Positions 19,212-28,689 of a stretch of DNA of 64,000 nt are shown piece after piece; within the stretch, counting starts at the first letter, position 1, and each line of letters opens with the position of its first letter. Where the stretch lies: assembly GCF_000758545.1 (NCBI RefSeq), contig NZ_CP009279.1:6572001-6636000 (forward strand). Direction: 5' to 3'. The stretch is from Paenibacillus sp. FSL H7-0737. GTDB lineage: Bacteria > Bacillota > Bacilli > Paenibacillales > Paenibacillaceae. The notes beneath the pieces were generated by a model. That model ran no database searches and had not been told where the DNA came from. It saw nothing but the letters and a program-made list of their open reading frames with translations. Made by a program: the position numbers and the translations under genes.

Positions 19212-19760
19212 TTAGGATACCGTCCAATTAACGTCTGCCCGTTTGGCCCCTTCCATCTTGAGCAGGAATTCCGACTTAAATCCAATAGCCCCTGCAAATA
19301 AAAAATTAGGAAAAGTACTTATCATCGAATTATAGCTTGTCACATTTTCGTTATAGATACGTCTACTAGCAGATAGATTTTCCTCTAAAATATTAATCCT
19401 TTGTTGCAATTTGATATACGGATCGCTGGCCTTAAGCTCTGGATAATAGTCTGCCTGAACATTGATCGAATGAAGATACTTTTCCATTTCCACATATTTA
19501 GTCAGCTTCTCAACCGGAGAATGATGATCACTTAAACCCGCACCTATTCTATGTACTAACGCCAATATTTCGTGTTCATGTGCGGCATAAGCAATAACCA
19601 TCTCCGCAACTTCAGTTAAGGCCTCAAACCGATTTTGCAAATAAACTTCTATAGTAGAAAAAGATTCTTTTACAAGATTACGCATGCTAAACAATCGAAT
19701 GTAAGCAGCTATTAAATAAGCTCCGATTGTAAAAGCGATGACCAATCCGATTCCTAACAT
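19212..19760 (-). CDS. LemA-family membrane protein
   Basis: A 182-residue protein with one N-terminal transmembrane helix (about 3-23) and a long helical bundle containing the LemA signatures NLVKESFSTIEVYLQNRFEA, the YPELKAS motif and ESRR-like ASRRIYNENV followed by YNSMISTFPN. LemA proteins have an exposed N-terminus and cytoplasmic coiled bundle; their molecular function is unclear. ATG follows AGAGGTGATG. It is probably the first gene of an operon with the orphan response regulator. Confidence 0.9.
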   Translation of the reverse strand: MLGIGLVIAFTIGAYLIAAYIRLFSMRNLVKESFSTIEVYLQNRFEALTEVAEMVIAYAAHEHEILALVHRIGAGLSDHHSPVEKLTKYVEMEKYLHSINVQADYYPELKASDPYIKLQQRINILEENLSASRRIYNENVTSYNSMISTFPNFLFAGAIGFKSEFLLKMEGAKRADVNWTVS

Positions 19761-19855
19761 CTACATCACCTCTTGTGTATTTAATTGAATAGGCTGGAAG
19801 AGTTGGACCATCTGATTCATTATAATTAAAAGACTTGTCTGGTTATAGTGAGCGT

Positions 19856-19879
19856 TGTCATCACTTCTGTCATATTACA
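19856..19879 (+). promoter_or_regulatory. 24-bp TGTCAT tandem element (copy B)
   Basis: TGTCAT at 19856 is repeated exactly 12 bp later within TGTCATATTACA, as in copy A; 20 of 24 positions match. It lies between lemA (minus) and the sulfatase gene (plus); a TATAAT hexamer follows at 19893-19898. Confidence 0.55.
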
Positions 19880-19921
19880 AAATGGATAATTTTATAATAT
19901 AAGTATGTAAAAGGAGTTTTA

Positions 19922-19978
19922 TTGGAGCGCTACTGTTTCCATGGTTTCCCACATAATCTAAGGCAACAACCTAATTAA
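19922..19978 (+). CDS. possible 18-residue leader peptide before the sulfatase gene
   Basis: TTG 19922 is preceded by AAAGGAG at about 5 nt and opens an 18-codon frame ending at TAA 19976-19978, 12 nt before the most plausible sulfatase start. No recognisable attenuation hairpin was seen, and the peptide resembles nothing I know. The strong ribosome binding site is the only real support. Confidence 0.3.
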   Translation: MERYCFHGFPHNLRQQPN

Positions 19979-19990
19979 CCAAGGATGTGT

Positions 19991-21735
19991 ATGCCCATGA
20001 GCAGTACAGCAGAATCATCACGCTATTTAGAGAGACCCAATTTTCTTGTAATTCTCGTAGATGAGGAGCGATATGCCCCCATATATGAACATCCCGAAAT
20101 CAGAGAATGGCGACGCCAGAATCTAGTCACACAGCAATTATTAAAATGCCATAGCCTTGAGTTCCACAGACACTACATTGGAACTACCGCTTGCTGCCCC
20201 AGCCGGGCAACGCTGTTTACAGGTCATTATCCATCGCTCCATGGTGTCAGTCAGACCGTAGGAATTGCCAAAGAATCCTTTGATTCCAATATGTTTTGGC
20301 TGGATAGGAACACTGTACCTACAATGGGTGACTACTTCCGGGAAGCCGGTTACCAGACCCACTATAAAGGGAAGTGGCATATCTCCAATGAGGATATTAT
20401 CATTCCCGGTACCCACGACAGCTTGCCCAGCTATAATTCGGTGACAGGCGTCCCTGACAGACATCTTGAAGAAGTTTATTTACGAGCGAATCGCTTAGAT
20501 AACTTTGGGTTCTCTGGTTGGGTGGGACCTGATCCGATTGGAAAAAATCCGCGAAACTCTGCTTCCTCAGCCGCGATCGGATTAAGTGGACGCGACGAGG
20601 TGTACGGTGCAGAAACTGTGGAACTCATTCAAGCGCTGGATCGCCAAAAAAACCAGGATAAAAATACGCCTCCCTGGCTTCTCGTCTCTTCCCTTGTAAA
20701 TCCACATGATATTGTTCTATACGGAGCCCTCACTGCACATTTACCTAATTTTAGGTTTGAGGTCGAGCCTATGCCTGCAGTTGCTCCCTCTCCGACGCAA
20801 AATGAATCATTAGCTACCAAGCCAGCTACCGGGACCTTTATCCAAAAGCCTTGCAGCCTATTATTGACCAGCCTTTTTATCGCCAACTGTATTATCAACT
20901 TCAAAAAAACGCTGACCTTCAAATGCGAAAGATCTTCGAGACTCTAACTCGCTCTTCTTTCTATGACAATACCATCGTCATCTTTACCTCCGATCATGGA
21001 GATTTATTAGGGGCTCATGGAGATCTTCATCAAAAATGGTACTCTGCCTACGAAGAATTTCTGCATGTCCCTTTTCTCATCCATAATAGACGCTTATTTC
21101 CCAAATCTCAGGACATCCATGCCCTAACAAGTCATGTAGATCTGATTCCAACCATGCTAGGGCTTGCGAATGTAAACATCACAGACCTTCAAAGCCGTAT
21201 GCACAATAGGTACAGTGATGCCCGCCCTTTTGTAGGCCGCAATCTTGCACCTCAAATCCTTGGACACAGCCCATCTGCAATCGTCGATGCGCCCGTCTAT
21301 TTCATGACCGACGATGATGTTACACGCGGCCAGCATCAAACCAGTCCCTTGGGAAAACCGTATTCGTCTGTCGTTCAGCCGAACCACATTGAGACGGTTC
21401 TAACGTATCTTCAAAGAAATGGTCGGAAAGAGCTGTGGAAGTTCTCGCGTTATTTCGATAATCCTCAATTTTGGAGCCAGCCCGGAGTTCAGGATGTCAC
21501 ACTTCAGCCTGTGGAGGGAAAACCCGGTGAATGGACCACAAGGATTAAGACAGAACCCGTACCTGAGGAATATGAGCTGTACAATTTGACAGAAGATCCT
21601 TTGGAGGCATATAACCTTGCACACCCCACCCTGACAACACAGCAGAGCAGAAGTATTCAGCAATGGATGAAACGTCTACTTGAAGAGCAACGGATCCAAA
21701 AGCGCTTAACACCAACCCAAACAACTACTATATAA
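19991..21735 (+). pseudogene. sulfatase gene interrupted by a single-base frameshift
   Basis: Two adjoining frames together make one sulfatase of about 580 residues. The first part (from ATG 19991, AAGG upstream; 19985 is an alternative) holds the metal-binding LVDEERYAP start, the formylglycine motif CCPSRATLFTGHYPS and HYKGKWH. The second part holds TSDHGDLLGAHGD and the C-terminal domain. Reading passes from ...LATKPA in one frame to SYRDLYPKALQP in the other near 20821-20826, where one missing base explains the switch. The first frame runs on as unrelated sequence to 20947. As written it gives a truncated, probably inactive enzyme. Either a real mutation or a sequencing error is possible; intact codon structure on both sides suggests a recent event. 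No signal peptide is seen. Confidence 0.8.
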
Positions 21736-21782
21736 AAACAGGCGAATCATGGTTGGATATACCACAATTCGCCTGTTTTTTT
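21734..21782. terminator. bidirectional terminator between sulfatase and M60 gene
   Basis: ACAGGCGAAT pairs with ATTCGCCTGT, with an A run before and a seven-base T run after, between convergent genes. Confidence 0.9.
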
Positions 21783-21795
21783 CTGCCTATGGGAT

Positions 21796-24700
21796 TTAAT
21801 TGTTATCAATAAAAGAAATTAATTGCACGAGATTACCTGCGACTTGGTAAGTTAACCCCAGCATGTAAGTTCCCTTCTCCTCGTTCGATAGGTCTATAGT
21901 GAACACATCAGGATTAGCTGCCCATTCATTCATATCAAACATGATTTCTTTAGATGTTCCAGTGTTTCTGACCCCTGCTGAATTAGGGATCACTTTACTG
22001 CCATCGAGCCCTTTCACCGGATTGGTCAATTCAACCACAGGTCCCTTTAATCCTCCCACCTCTACCACTTGAGGGTCAGCCAATAAGCTCGTTAGTTTAG
22101 TTAACCCTTGTAGTGGGGAGAAATCAGTGATTTCATTTCCAGTAATATCAAGTGTCTCTAGGTTCTTAGCATACTGTAGACCTTCCAAGGATCTAGCTCT
22201 TCCGGTCTCGCTCGTTAACGTTGTAAGGTTATACATATCCCCTAGCGTTAGTTCTCCAGTTACGCCTAACGTAGTCTTGATCGAAGCACTTAAATATTTG
22301 TCCGCAATGGTAATGACTTGCGTAAGGTCTATTTCGGTCAGACCTTCTGTTGCTTGTTGTAACGCTGCTGAGACTGCATCTATTTCACTTTGTGTGACAG
22401 AAGGATTAGTCAAAGCCGCTTCTGCACTCGAAAGGCTTGCCGTAAATGACGCAATACTCTCCGCCGTGAAGCCTTCTAGAGAAATTGCTTTTGCCGCCGC
22501 AATGGCTTGCTCCAGATCTCCAGTGAATAGGTGATCTCCATTCGCAAAATGTAGTTTGGTTCCTCCCCATGTAGCATGGTCAGATCCGTTGCCATTTCCG
22601 CCGTCTGTAACGACTAATTTCAGCTCTTTAGCTCCGTTAATATCCAATTCGATGAACTTCTGCGGATCTCTGGAGCCCATAACCCCACTATCGAATTTCT
22701 TCTCTCCATCGACAAACACTTCAAAGCTCACCGAACCGACCGTACCATACATTTGTCGATCTACACCCACATAGGAAGTGAAGTAGTCCGCGTTCTTATC
22801 GCTTAGATCGTATACAATCGTCGAGTTAGAGTGTGCTCCAATCCCTCTCTCATAGGACACTACTTGATTGCTCTCATCGGTTAATCTCAGCGTATTGGCA
22901 CTAATAGATTTATCCTTCAAAGGCGCAGTATAACTGTTCTGAGTAGAATTCCAGTCGTAATCCGTCAGATACGTAAAGTCCGTCATGTCTACAACGGCAA
23001 TGGTTCTAGTCTTCGTGGTCGTATTTCCATCACTATCCGTTACTGTATAAGTAATCGGATACTTTCCAGCTCTGCCCAATTTAACTTGATCTTCACCCGT
23101 AACCTTTACTTGAGCCGTCAAGTCACCATCTTCTGAATCTGTTGCCGAATAGTCTGCACCTACTGCTATCGCTTGGCCCACTTTGGTAGATACTGATTTA
23201 GCTATGGTAAGCTCCGGGGTACTGTTCAGAATTATAAACTTCGCATCAGCGAAATCACCGTGATCTGATGCATTTCCGTTGCCTGCATTGTCTAATACCA
23301 ATTTCAATTCACTTACACCCTTCACAGGGATTCGAGCTAGTTTGGCTTCCGTGCCAAATTTCATCAGTCCGCTGTTATACACTTCTACCCCATCGGCGAA
23401 AATTTTGAAGATCACACTAGAGTTGTTTTGCTCCGGGATATTTCTATCAACCCCTACAAACGTTTCAAAATATTCATAGTTTGCGCCCGCTAGATTATAT
23501 ACAATCTCAGAGTTAGCATGCGTTCCTAAGCCCTTAGCGAACTCTTTGGTTACGCCATTTACAAGTAGTTTAATCGGATTGTTAGAACTTGCCTTATCCT
23601 TACGAACAACATTATAATCCGTTCTTGCCGACTGCCAAGCTGTATCACTCAAGTATTTACTAGCGCTATACACAACGATTGTTCTGGTCTGCACAGCTGT
23701 ATTCCCATCCCGGTCTGTAACTGACAGTTCGACGTTGTAAGTGCCTGTTTTGCTTGAAGTAAAACCATTCGGACTTACCTCAACGGCTCCAATCAAGTTA
23801 CCATCTTCCTTATCAACGACTGTAACATCGGTCAAAACATCAAATTCACTGTTCAGCTTAATAAACGTTGTCTCTTCAGGCACTGTGATAGTAGGCTTGC
23901 TTGAAGTATTCGTAAACTTCGCATCCGCCCATACCGTATGATCTGAAGCATTGCCGTCTGTAGCATCTGTGGTAACCAGCTTCACTTCGCGCGCGCCTGT
24001 CACAGGTATTTTCACAAATTCATGCTCTGTCCCTGCCCGGAAAACATCGCTCCCGAATTTCTTCTCTCCATCTACATATACTTCAAAGGTTGCAGAGGAT
24101 GGCTTTCCTTTCATCGCTTGATCGATCCCGATGTAGCTTTCAAAGAAGTCATAACCTTTACCCTCAATATCATAAATAACTTCAGAGTTCGCATGTACAC
24201 CGATTCCCTTGGTATAGGTCGCAGCTAACCCTTGTCGAACAAGAGTGATGATTCCACCAGAAACGACTTTGTCTTTCTTTAATTCACCCCAACCAACAAC
24301 GACTGACTTGGCATTAAGATCCGAAAGATAAGCATAGTCACTCGTTACCATAACCAGTGTAGTTTTGGTTTCTGTAACCCCTTCGTTCTTCACTTCATAT
24401 ACCACTTCGTAGTCGCCTTTTTGCGTTACATTAACGGTATTTGCTTTCAGGGTGACATTAGCAGTAATATCGTTTCCTTGATAGTTAGTCGCTTTTACAT
24501 AGCTCATCGGATCAAAAGCTTGATTAAGCTTTAACGTGATTTGATCTTCAACAGATAACGCTGGCTTGAAGGCTTTAACCTGTACCGGCTTCAGTGGGTT
24601 CAGCTTCTTATCATAACCAACGATCTTGTACGTATAATTGATGCTGCTATCTACATTCGTGTCCACGAACTGGTCAGTCCCTGTAAACCCTACTAACTTA

Positions 24701-27609
24701 TCGTCTCTATACACTTCATATCCTAAGAAATCTTTCTTAAGATCCTTATCCATACTGAAGCTTAATGTGTTTGATTTAGCAGTAGCGTTAGGCGTGATAT
24801 TAACCTTTATCGCAACATTCTTATCTGCTATTCCTGTTCCCTCATAATGAACCACTGAATTGTTTAAATACCAGAGCTTTTTCGGTGCTGGGTATTTAGC
24901 TAACTTCTCTTTCGTTTCAGGATTCACAGTGAAGCCATGTCTGGCAAAATAGCTACTTAGGTCTAACCCCAGCACTTCAGAGGAGAACTCCACCAAATAC
25001 TGCTGCTTGGAATTGTCGCCGTTCGGAAGGGAGACCTTCCGCTCGCGGTATAGCTTGGTCAGTTCTGTCCAGTAACCCGGATGCGCTAATTCTAACTGCC
25101 AATAGGCACCGAGCTGTGCAAATAAGCCCTGCTGATTCATAACCACTTTATTTTCTTCGATTACATATTTATAAATATCACTTTCAAAAGGAATACGAGT
25201 ATCCATCGAGTCCGCATAGACTGACATCAGCATAGACACCATATTATTGGTTACTTCACCATATTCTCGTTCACCCATCGCCAAGCGATGCCCTATTTCA
25301 TGATTCAATCCCCATCCTGGATAGACTTTGTTAAAATCACCTAACATCGTCCCTACGGTCCCAATTTGTATCCCTGTATGATCTCCCGCTGCATACATCG
25401 CACCATAAGGCTGCATCAATCGGATGTTCTCACGAATTAGCTTCGCATCATGAATCACACTACTGCCATCCAAGCCATAGAAGTCAAAGATCGTCTTCAT
25501 CCAAGTATCATAGCCGGTTACGGTACCCAGCGGATCATTTTCTTGCGTAATAAACTTGTTATAAGCTTCTGTCGCAGTTCCTGTGAAAATAACATGATCG
25601 CTGACCATTTCCACCACATCGATGAGCTCGCGATCTTGAACATTCGGATGCGCTGCCTTATCTTCATCTAATTTTTGTTTATAGGTGGTTAAGAAGGCTT
25701 TAAATTGTTCAGGATCTGTAGTCTTGGTCATCATAGGGATCTTGGTAAGCCCCTCGAACCGGATCATAGGTGCTTTACCTTGTTCCTCTGCTGTATATGG
25801 ATTGACGATATACACTGTACCGCCTTTAGTCACTTCATGTGCATAATAACTATTCGTAGCAAATTCAGGAACGGTTATAATATTCTTACCTGGACGCAAT
25901 TGCACACCTCTAGCCCAAACATTCCAAGCCGCCTCTTGTTGAGAAAAGACTAAAGAAGGTAGTTTATCGCTCGAAGCTGCGTCCACATAAACGTTGATTG
26001 TATCTCCAGGCATTGCAACGAGACCTGTAGGCTGGTTGTTCGTCCCGAAACCAATTCTCAGGTTTTCCTGCGCATGCTTTTTCATATCTCCACGTTGTTC
26101 CGCCTCAATGATGGTGCCTTCAGTTTGAACTTCACCATTCACTAGCTTCTTAGCTAAATCCAAAGAATCTTTCAGGATTGGATAGAGCGGATGTACTTTT
26201 GCCGCTTCTTCTAATTCGTTGATTGCTTCGACGCTATTATAAGCAGGAACAACCGCACTCATCGTGCCATCTGTGAAAATACCATTTACAGCTTCACTTA
26301 CTTTATCCTCTGTATAAAATCTAAATTCAGCTGCAAAGGGTCTGTTGATATTGGCTTTTGTGAACTTGAATTTCAATCTTTTAAACTTTGTAGGTTCGAA
26401 TTTAAACTCCAGAAAGTCATTCGTACTAGTCGCGGTTCCGCTAGATACGAGTTGGAAGGTCTCTCCCTTACTTGTTTCTGATGCATAAATTTCAAAAGCC
26501 TCTGGGAAGCCTTTGCGGTTATCTCTAGCCAGGAAAGCCACTCTATCTAGTATTTTCGCTTGCGCTAATTCAAACACGACTTCATTCGTGAAGCTGTCAT
26601 CATTGTTTTTGTTCGTTTCCCAGTGTGTATTCGGCTGGTCATCGAGCATGTATTCCGGTTTCGTACCTGGATAGCTTCCACCGTTCACCGTTACTTTTGA
26701 TACATTAGAGTTGGGCATTCTATAAGCTTCGCTATAGGCATTTTCGTATGCTGTACCATAGCCTTGTAGCTTCGAAACCTTAGCCGCTGTTGCCTCTATT
26801 TGATGATTCTCCAGAAGTACTTTTGCATTCTCTATATCTGCTTGAAACTGCACGTACAGTGGATGTGTCTGTACTTCTTGTTCTAAAGCCGTTAATTTCT
26901 CCACCGTATTAAATGCTGCGCTAACTTGACTCAAGGTATCATCTGTAAATAAATTTTTCATTTTAGCGGATACGGTATCTTCTTTGTAAAAAGAAAACTC
27001 AGCTGCACTCGCCCAATCTTGGTTAGCTTTTTTGAAGACAAATTTAAGTCTCTTGAAGGCTGTGGGTGCAAACTGAATCTCTACTACGTCACCTGCTCCG
27101 CCTTTATATTCTCCAGAGGATACTAGCGTATAATCGCCTGCATCCGTAGTTGAGCCATAAATATCAAATTCCTGAGCAAACCCCTTCCCCTTTGCACTGG
27201 ATTGTCTTGCAGCGTATACGATTCTATTTAATTCAGTGGACTCATTGAAAACAAAGACAACCTCATTCGTGAACGTTGAACTGTTCGGTTTGCCCGTTTC
27301 CCAATGCGTACTCATATCGCCATCAATAGCCTTAGCTATAGGTGAACCTGAGTAGTTGCCACCGTTATTGGTAATGGATTTAATATTCGCAGGATTCATT
27401 CTAAAAACATCATTATAAGCGCCTAGGATAGCCTTGCCGTACAGATCAAACGGAATAACTGACGCATTGCTGAATAGGTCAGCCTTGCTTTGTACTACAG
27501 TGTTCACTACACTTACCTTGCTTACATCACTTGCTAAAGCATAACCTGCCTCACTCGAAAAACTGGCTAACATGGCTGCCGATGTAGCGATCGCAATCAT
27601 TTTTTTCAT
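21796..27609 (-). CDS. secreted M60-like (mucinase/enhancin) metallopeptidase with glycan-binding repeats
   Basis: About 1937 residues. I start at ATG 27609: it gives a clean signal peptide (MKKMIAIATSAAMLASF..., cleavage near residue 26) and has GGGGGG 8 nt upstream, whereas the longer in-frame start at 27711 would place riboswitch terminator sequence in the coding region. Two F5/8-type discoidin domains (about 70-210 and 330-480) precede an M60/enhancin-type catalytic domain with NHEIGH (zinc motif HEIGH at 770-774) and a downstream Glu in GEREYGEVTNN. Then come an Fn3/Ig-like part, three NPCBM domains (starting near 1093, 1318 and 1546, each with a G-x-G-x-H-(A/S)-N-S motif) separated by DUF5011-like Ig domains, a FIVAR-like helical segment, and a short leucine-rich stretch near 1800-1845. 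No SLH or LPXTG anchor is seen. M60 enzymes cleave O-glycosylated proteins such as mucins. Confidence 0.9.
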   Translation of the reverse strand: MKKMIAIATSAAMLASFSSEAGYALASDVSKVSVVNTVVQSKADLFSNASVIPFDLYGKAILGAYNDVFRMNPANIKSITNNGGNYSGSPIAKAIDGDMSTHWETGKPNSSTFTNEVVFVFNESTELNRIVYAARQSSAKGKGFAQEFDIYGSTTDAGDYTLVSSGEYKGGAGDVVEIQFAPTAFKRLKFVFKKANQDWASAAEFSFYKEDTVSAKMKNLFTDDTLSQVSAAFNTVEKLTALEQEVQTHPLYVQFQADIENAKVLLENHQIEATAAKVSKLQGYGTAYENAYSEAYRMPNSNVSKVTVNGGSYPGTKPEYMLDDQPNTHWETNKNNDDSFTNEVVFELAQAKILDRVAFLARDNRKGFPEAFEIYASETSKGETFQLVSSGTATSTNDFLEFKFEPTKFKRLKFKFTKANINRPFAAEFRFYTEDKVSEAVNGIFTDGTMSAVVPAYNSVEAINELEEAAKVHPLYPILKDSLDLAKKLVNGEVQTEGTIIEAEQRGDMKKHAQENLRIGFGTNNQPTGLVAMPGDTINVYVDAASSDKLPSLVFSQQEAAWNVWARGVQLRPGKNIITVPEFATNSYYAHEVTKGGTVYIVNPYTAEEQGKAPMIRFEGLTKIPMMTKTTDPEQFKAFLTTYKQKLDEDKAAHPNVQDRELIDVVEMVSDHVIFTGTATEAYNKFITQENDPLGTVTGYDTWMKTIFDFYGLDGSSVIHDAKLIRENIRLMQPYGAMYAAGDHTGIQIGTVGTMLGDFNKVYPGWGLNHEIGHRLAMGEREYGEVTNNMVSMLMSVYADSMDTRIPFESDIYKYVIEENKVVMNQQGLFAQLGAYWQLELAHPGYWTELTKLYRERKVSLPNGDNSKQQYLVEFSSEVLGLDLSSYFARHGFTVNPETKEKLAKYPAPKKLWYLNNSVVHYEGTGIADKNVAIKVNITPNATAKSNTLSFSMDKDLKKDFLGYEVYRDDKLVGFTGTDQFVDTNVDSSINYTYKIVGYDKKLNPLKPVQVKAFKPALSVEDQITLKLNQAFDPMSYVKATNYQGNDITANVTLKANTVNVTQKGDYEVVYEVKNEGVTETKTTLVMVTSDYAYLSDLNAKSVVVGWGELKKDKVVSGGIITLVRQGLAATYTKGIGVHANSEVIYDIEGKGYDFFESYIGIDQAMKGKPSSATFEVYVDGEKKFGSDVFRAGTEHEFVKIPVTGAREVKLVTTDATDGNASDHTVWADAKFTNTSSKPTITVPEETTFIKLNSEFDVLTDVTVVDKEDGNLIGAVEVSPNGFTSSKTGTYNVELSVTDRDGNTAVQTRTIVVYSASKYLSDTAWQSARTDYNVVRKDKASSNNPIKLLVNGVTKEFAKGLGTHANSEIVYNLAGANYEYFETFVGVDRNIPEQNNSSVIFKIFADGVEVYNSGLMKFGTEAKLARIPVKGVSELKLVLDNAGNGNASDHGDFADAKFIILNSTPELTIAKSVSTKVGQAIAVGADYSATDSEDGDLTAQVKVTGEDQVKLGRAGKYPITYTVTDSDGNTTTKTRTIAVVDMTDFTYLTDYDWNSTQNSYTAPLKDKSISANTLRLTDESNQVVSYERGIGAHSNSTIVYDLSDKNADYFTSYVGVDRQMYGTVGSVSFEVFVDGEKKFDSGVMGSRDPQKFIELDINGAKELKLVVTDGGNGNGSDHATWGGTKLHFANGDHLFTGDLEQAIAAAKAISLEGFTAESIASFTASLSSAEAALTNPSVTQSEIDAVSAALQQATEGLTEIDLTQVITIADKYLSASIKTTLGVTGELTLGDMYNLTTLTSETGRARSLEGLQYAKNLETLDITGNEITDFSPLQGLTKLTSLLADPQVVEVGGLKGPVVELTNPVKGLDGSKVIPNSAGVRNTGTSKEIMFDMNEWAANPDVFTIDLSNEEKGTYMLGLTYQVAGNLVQLISFIDNN

Positions 27610-27645
27610 CTTTTCTACCCCCCAGATGTAATATGAATCTCTTCC

Positions 27646-27663
27646 GTGCCTAAAAATAGGCAC
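27646..27663 (-). repeat. perfect hairpin between leader terminator and M60 start
   Basis: GTGCCTA and TAGGCAC enclose four bases, directly after the T run of the riboswitch terminator and 37 bases before the M60 ATG. It may protect the 5' end or modulate access to the ribosome binding site. Confidence 0.5.
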
Positions 27664-27691
27664 AAAAAAAACTACCCCAAAAGAGTAGCTT
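27664..27691 (-). terminator. intrinsic terminator acting as riboswitch expression platform
   Basis: On the minus strand CTACTC pairs with GGGTAG around TTTTG, followed by eight Ts. It lies about 75 nt downstream of the c-di-GMP aptamer and inside the untranslated leader of the M60 gene, so transcription must pass it to reach the gene. Confidence 0.8.
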
Positions 27692-27763
27692 GATTGCGTA
27701 TAAAGTCGCATAAAAACTAAGACTTAATTTTTATTAAACTTTAACAAAAAGCGTAATACACTC

Positions 27764-27848
27764 TTTGGCAGCTGGCTGACAATAGTTATGATAACCTTAG
27801 TCCCTATAGCTTTGCGTCCCTACATTTCCATAGGTTTGCCTATGAAGT
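27764..27848 (-). ncRNA. cyclic-di-GMP-I (GEMM) riboswitch aptamer
   Basis: Read on the minus strand, the leader holds the near-invariant GEMM-I core in order: AGGCAAACC, a short GAAA-containing hairpin, GGGACGCAAAGC, CTAAGG, and a closing CAGCCAGCTGCC. These match the class I c-di-GMP aptamer in sequence and spacing: AGGCAAACC and GGGACGCAAAGC flank the tetraloop hairpin, and the following helix ends in the GCTGCC segment. The aptamer precedes the terminator at 27664-27691 and the M60 gene. Whether c-di-GMP turns the gene on or off cannot be decided by eye, because an antiterminator pairing was not worked out. Confidence 0.9.
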
Positions 27849-28007
27849 TTCGAATACATTACAAAGAGTAACATAACGCTACATCTGATCGCATGATTAA
27901 TTGGTATGAAATCCGAATAGGTAATTGCAATTACTTTTTCTATCGTGATAGATATTCTTTATCGAGTATCCCGGAAGAGAGAGGACACTTTAGGACTGGA
28001 GGTCTAC

Positions 28008-28580
28008 TTAACTCCCCGCACCAAACAAACGCCGGAACCAATTCCACACATCGCCCGTGATGGGAATTAACCCGAAGCCATGCTCGCCAACTGCGATTAG
28101 ACCATATGCCCATTGGCCAATAGCTACTGCTCCCCCAGCAATCCGTCCTATGGCTACCGCCCCAAATGCCGTATCACCTATGGCGACAGCCCCCAACGCT
28201 TTTTCGGCTATCGCGATCGCGCCTACAGCCACTCCTGCAATGGCAATCGCCCCAGCTGCGAAGCCAAGCCAGCTAATGGCTATCGCTCCAAGGGCTAACC
28301 ACATTCCTAGTGATATTGCACCCACGGATAGAACCCCTACGCTTATCGCACCTATGGAAATCAAGCCTACAGCTACATCTCCAATAGCAATTAATCCAAC
28401 AGCTGTCTTCACTTGTGGCTTGCTTCCGTGACCATACCCCTGACCTGAGTATCGACCCAAATTGCTGCGAATACTTACCACCGGAAATGATGGAGACGGC
28501 CATTGATAATCAATTTCTCGTCCACCTAACCCTCTAGAATCCGCCCAGTGTGTGATGTACTTATGCCATTTCATATCCAT
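28008..28580 (-). CDS. uncharacterised protein with repeated A-I-G glycine motifs
   Basis: 190 residues; I do not recognise a named family. Residues 1-55 are polar and aromatic. Residues 58-175 are a run of 7-8-residue repeats of the form G-x-x-A-(I/V)-(G/A), e.g. VGLIAIGDVAVGLISIG, EKALGAVAIGDTAFGAVAIG. The regular spacing with small residues suggests a beta-solenoid or membrane-associated glycine-zipper array. The C-terminus (DVWNWFRRLFG) is amphipathic and basic. It lies between the c-di-GMP riboswitch region and an EAL gene on the same strand. The GC-richer repeats make the antisense frame open too, but that frame is a shadow. Confidence 0.6.
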   Translation of the reverse strand: MDMKWHKYITHWADSRGLGGREIDYQWPSPSFPVVSIRSNLGRYSGQGYGHGSKPQVKTAVGLIAIGDVAVGLISIGAISVGVLSVGAISLGMWLALGAIAISWLGFAAGAIAIAGVAVGAIAIAEKALGAVAIGDTAFGAVAIGRIAGGAVAIGQWAYGLIAVGEHGFGLIPITGDVWNWFRRLFGAGS

Positions 28581-28689
28581 CCCGTCCCCCTTCTCAATTA
28601 CCTTAATTATACAACCCCGGGGGTTGGCTGCACTCAGACTCTGACCTGAAATTCATCTCATCCTCTAGACGGAGTTATACTCATTAGTA

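Noticed and set aside
27610..27711. 34-codon N-terminal extension of the M60 protein
   Set aside because: It would precede a perfect signal peptide and would translate the riboswitch terminator region.
28057..28431. Long plus-strand frame opposite the repeat protein
   Set aside because: It mirrors the GC-rich repeats of the minus-strand gene, has no ribosome binding site and shows proline/alanine-rich shadow composition.
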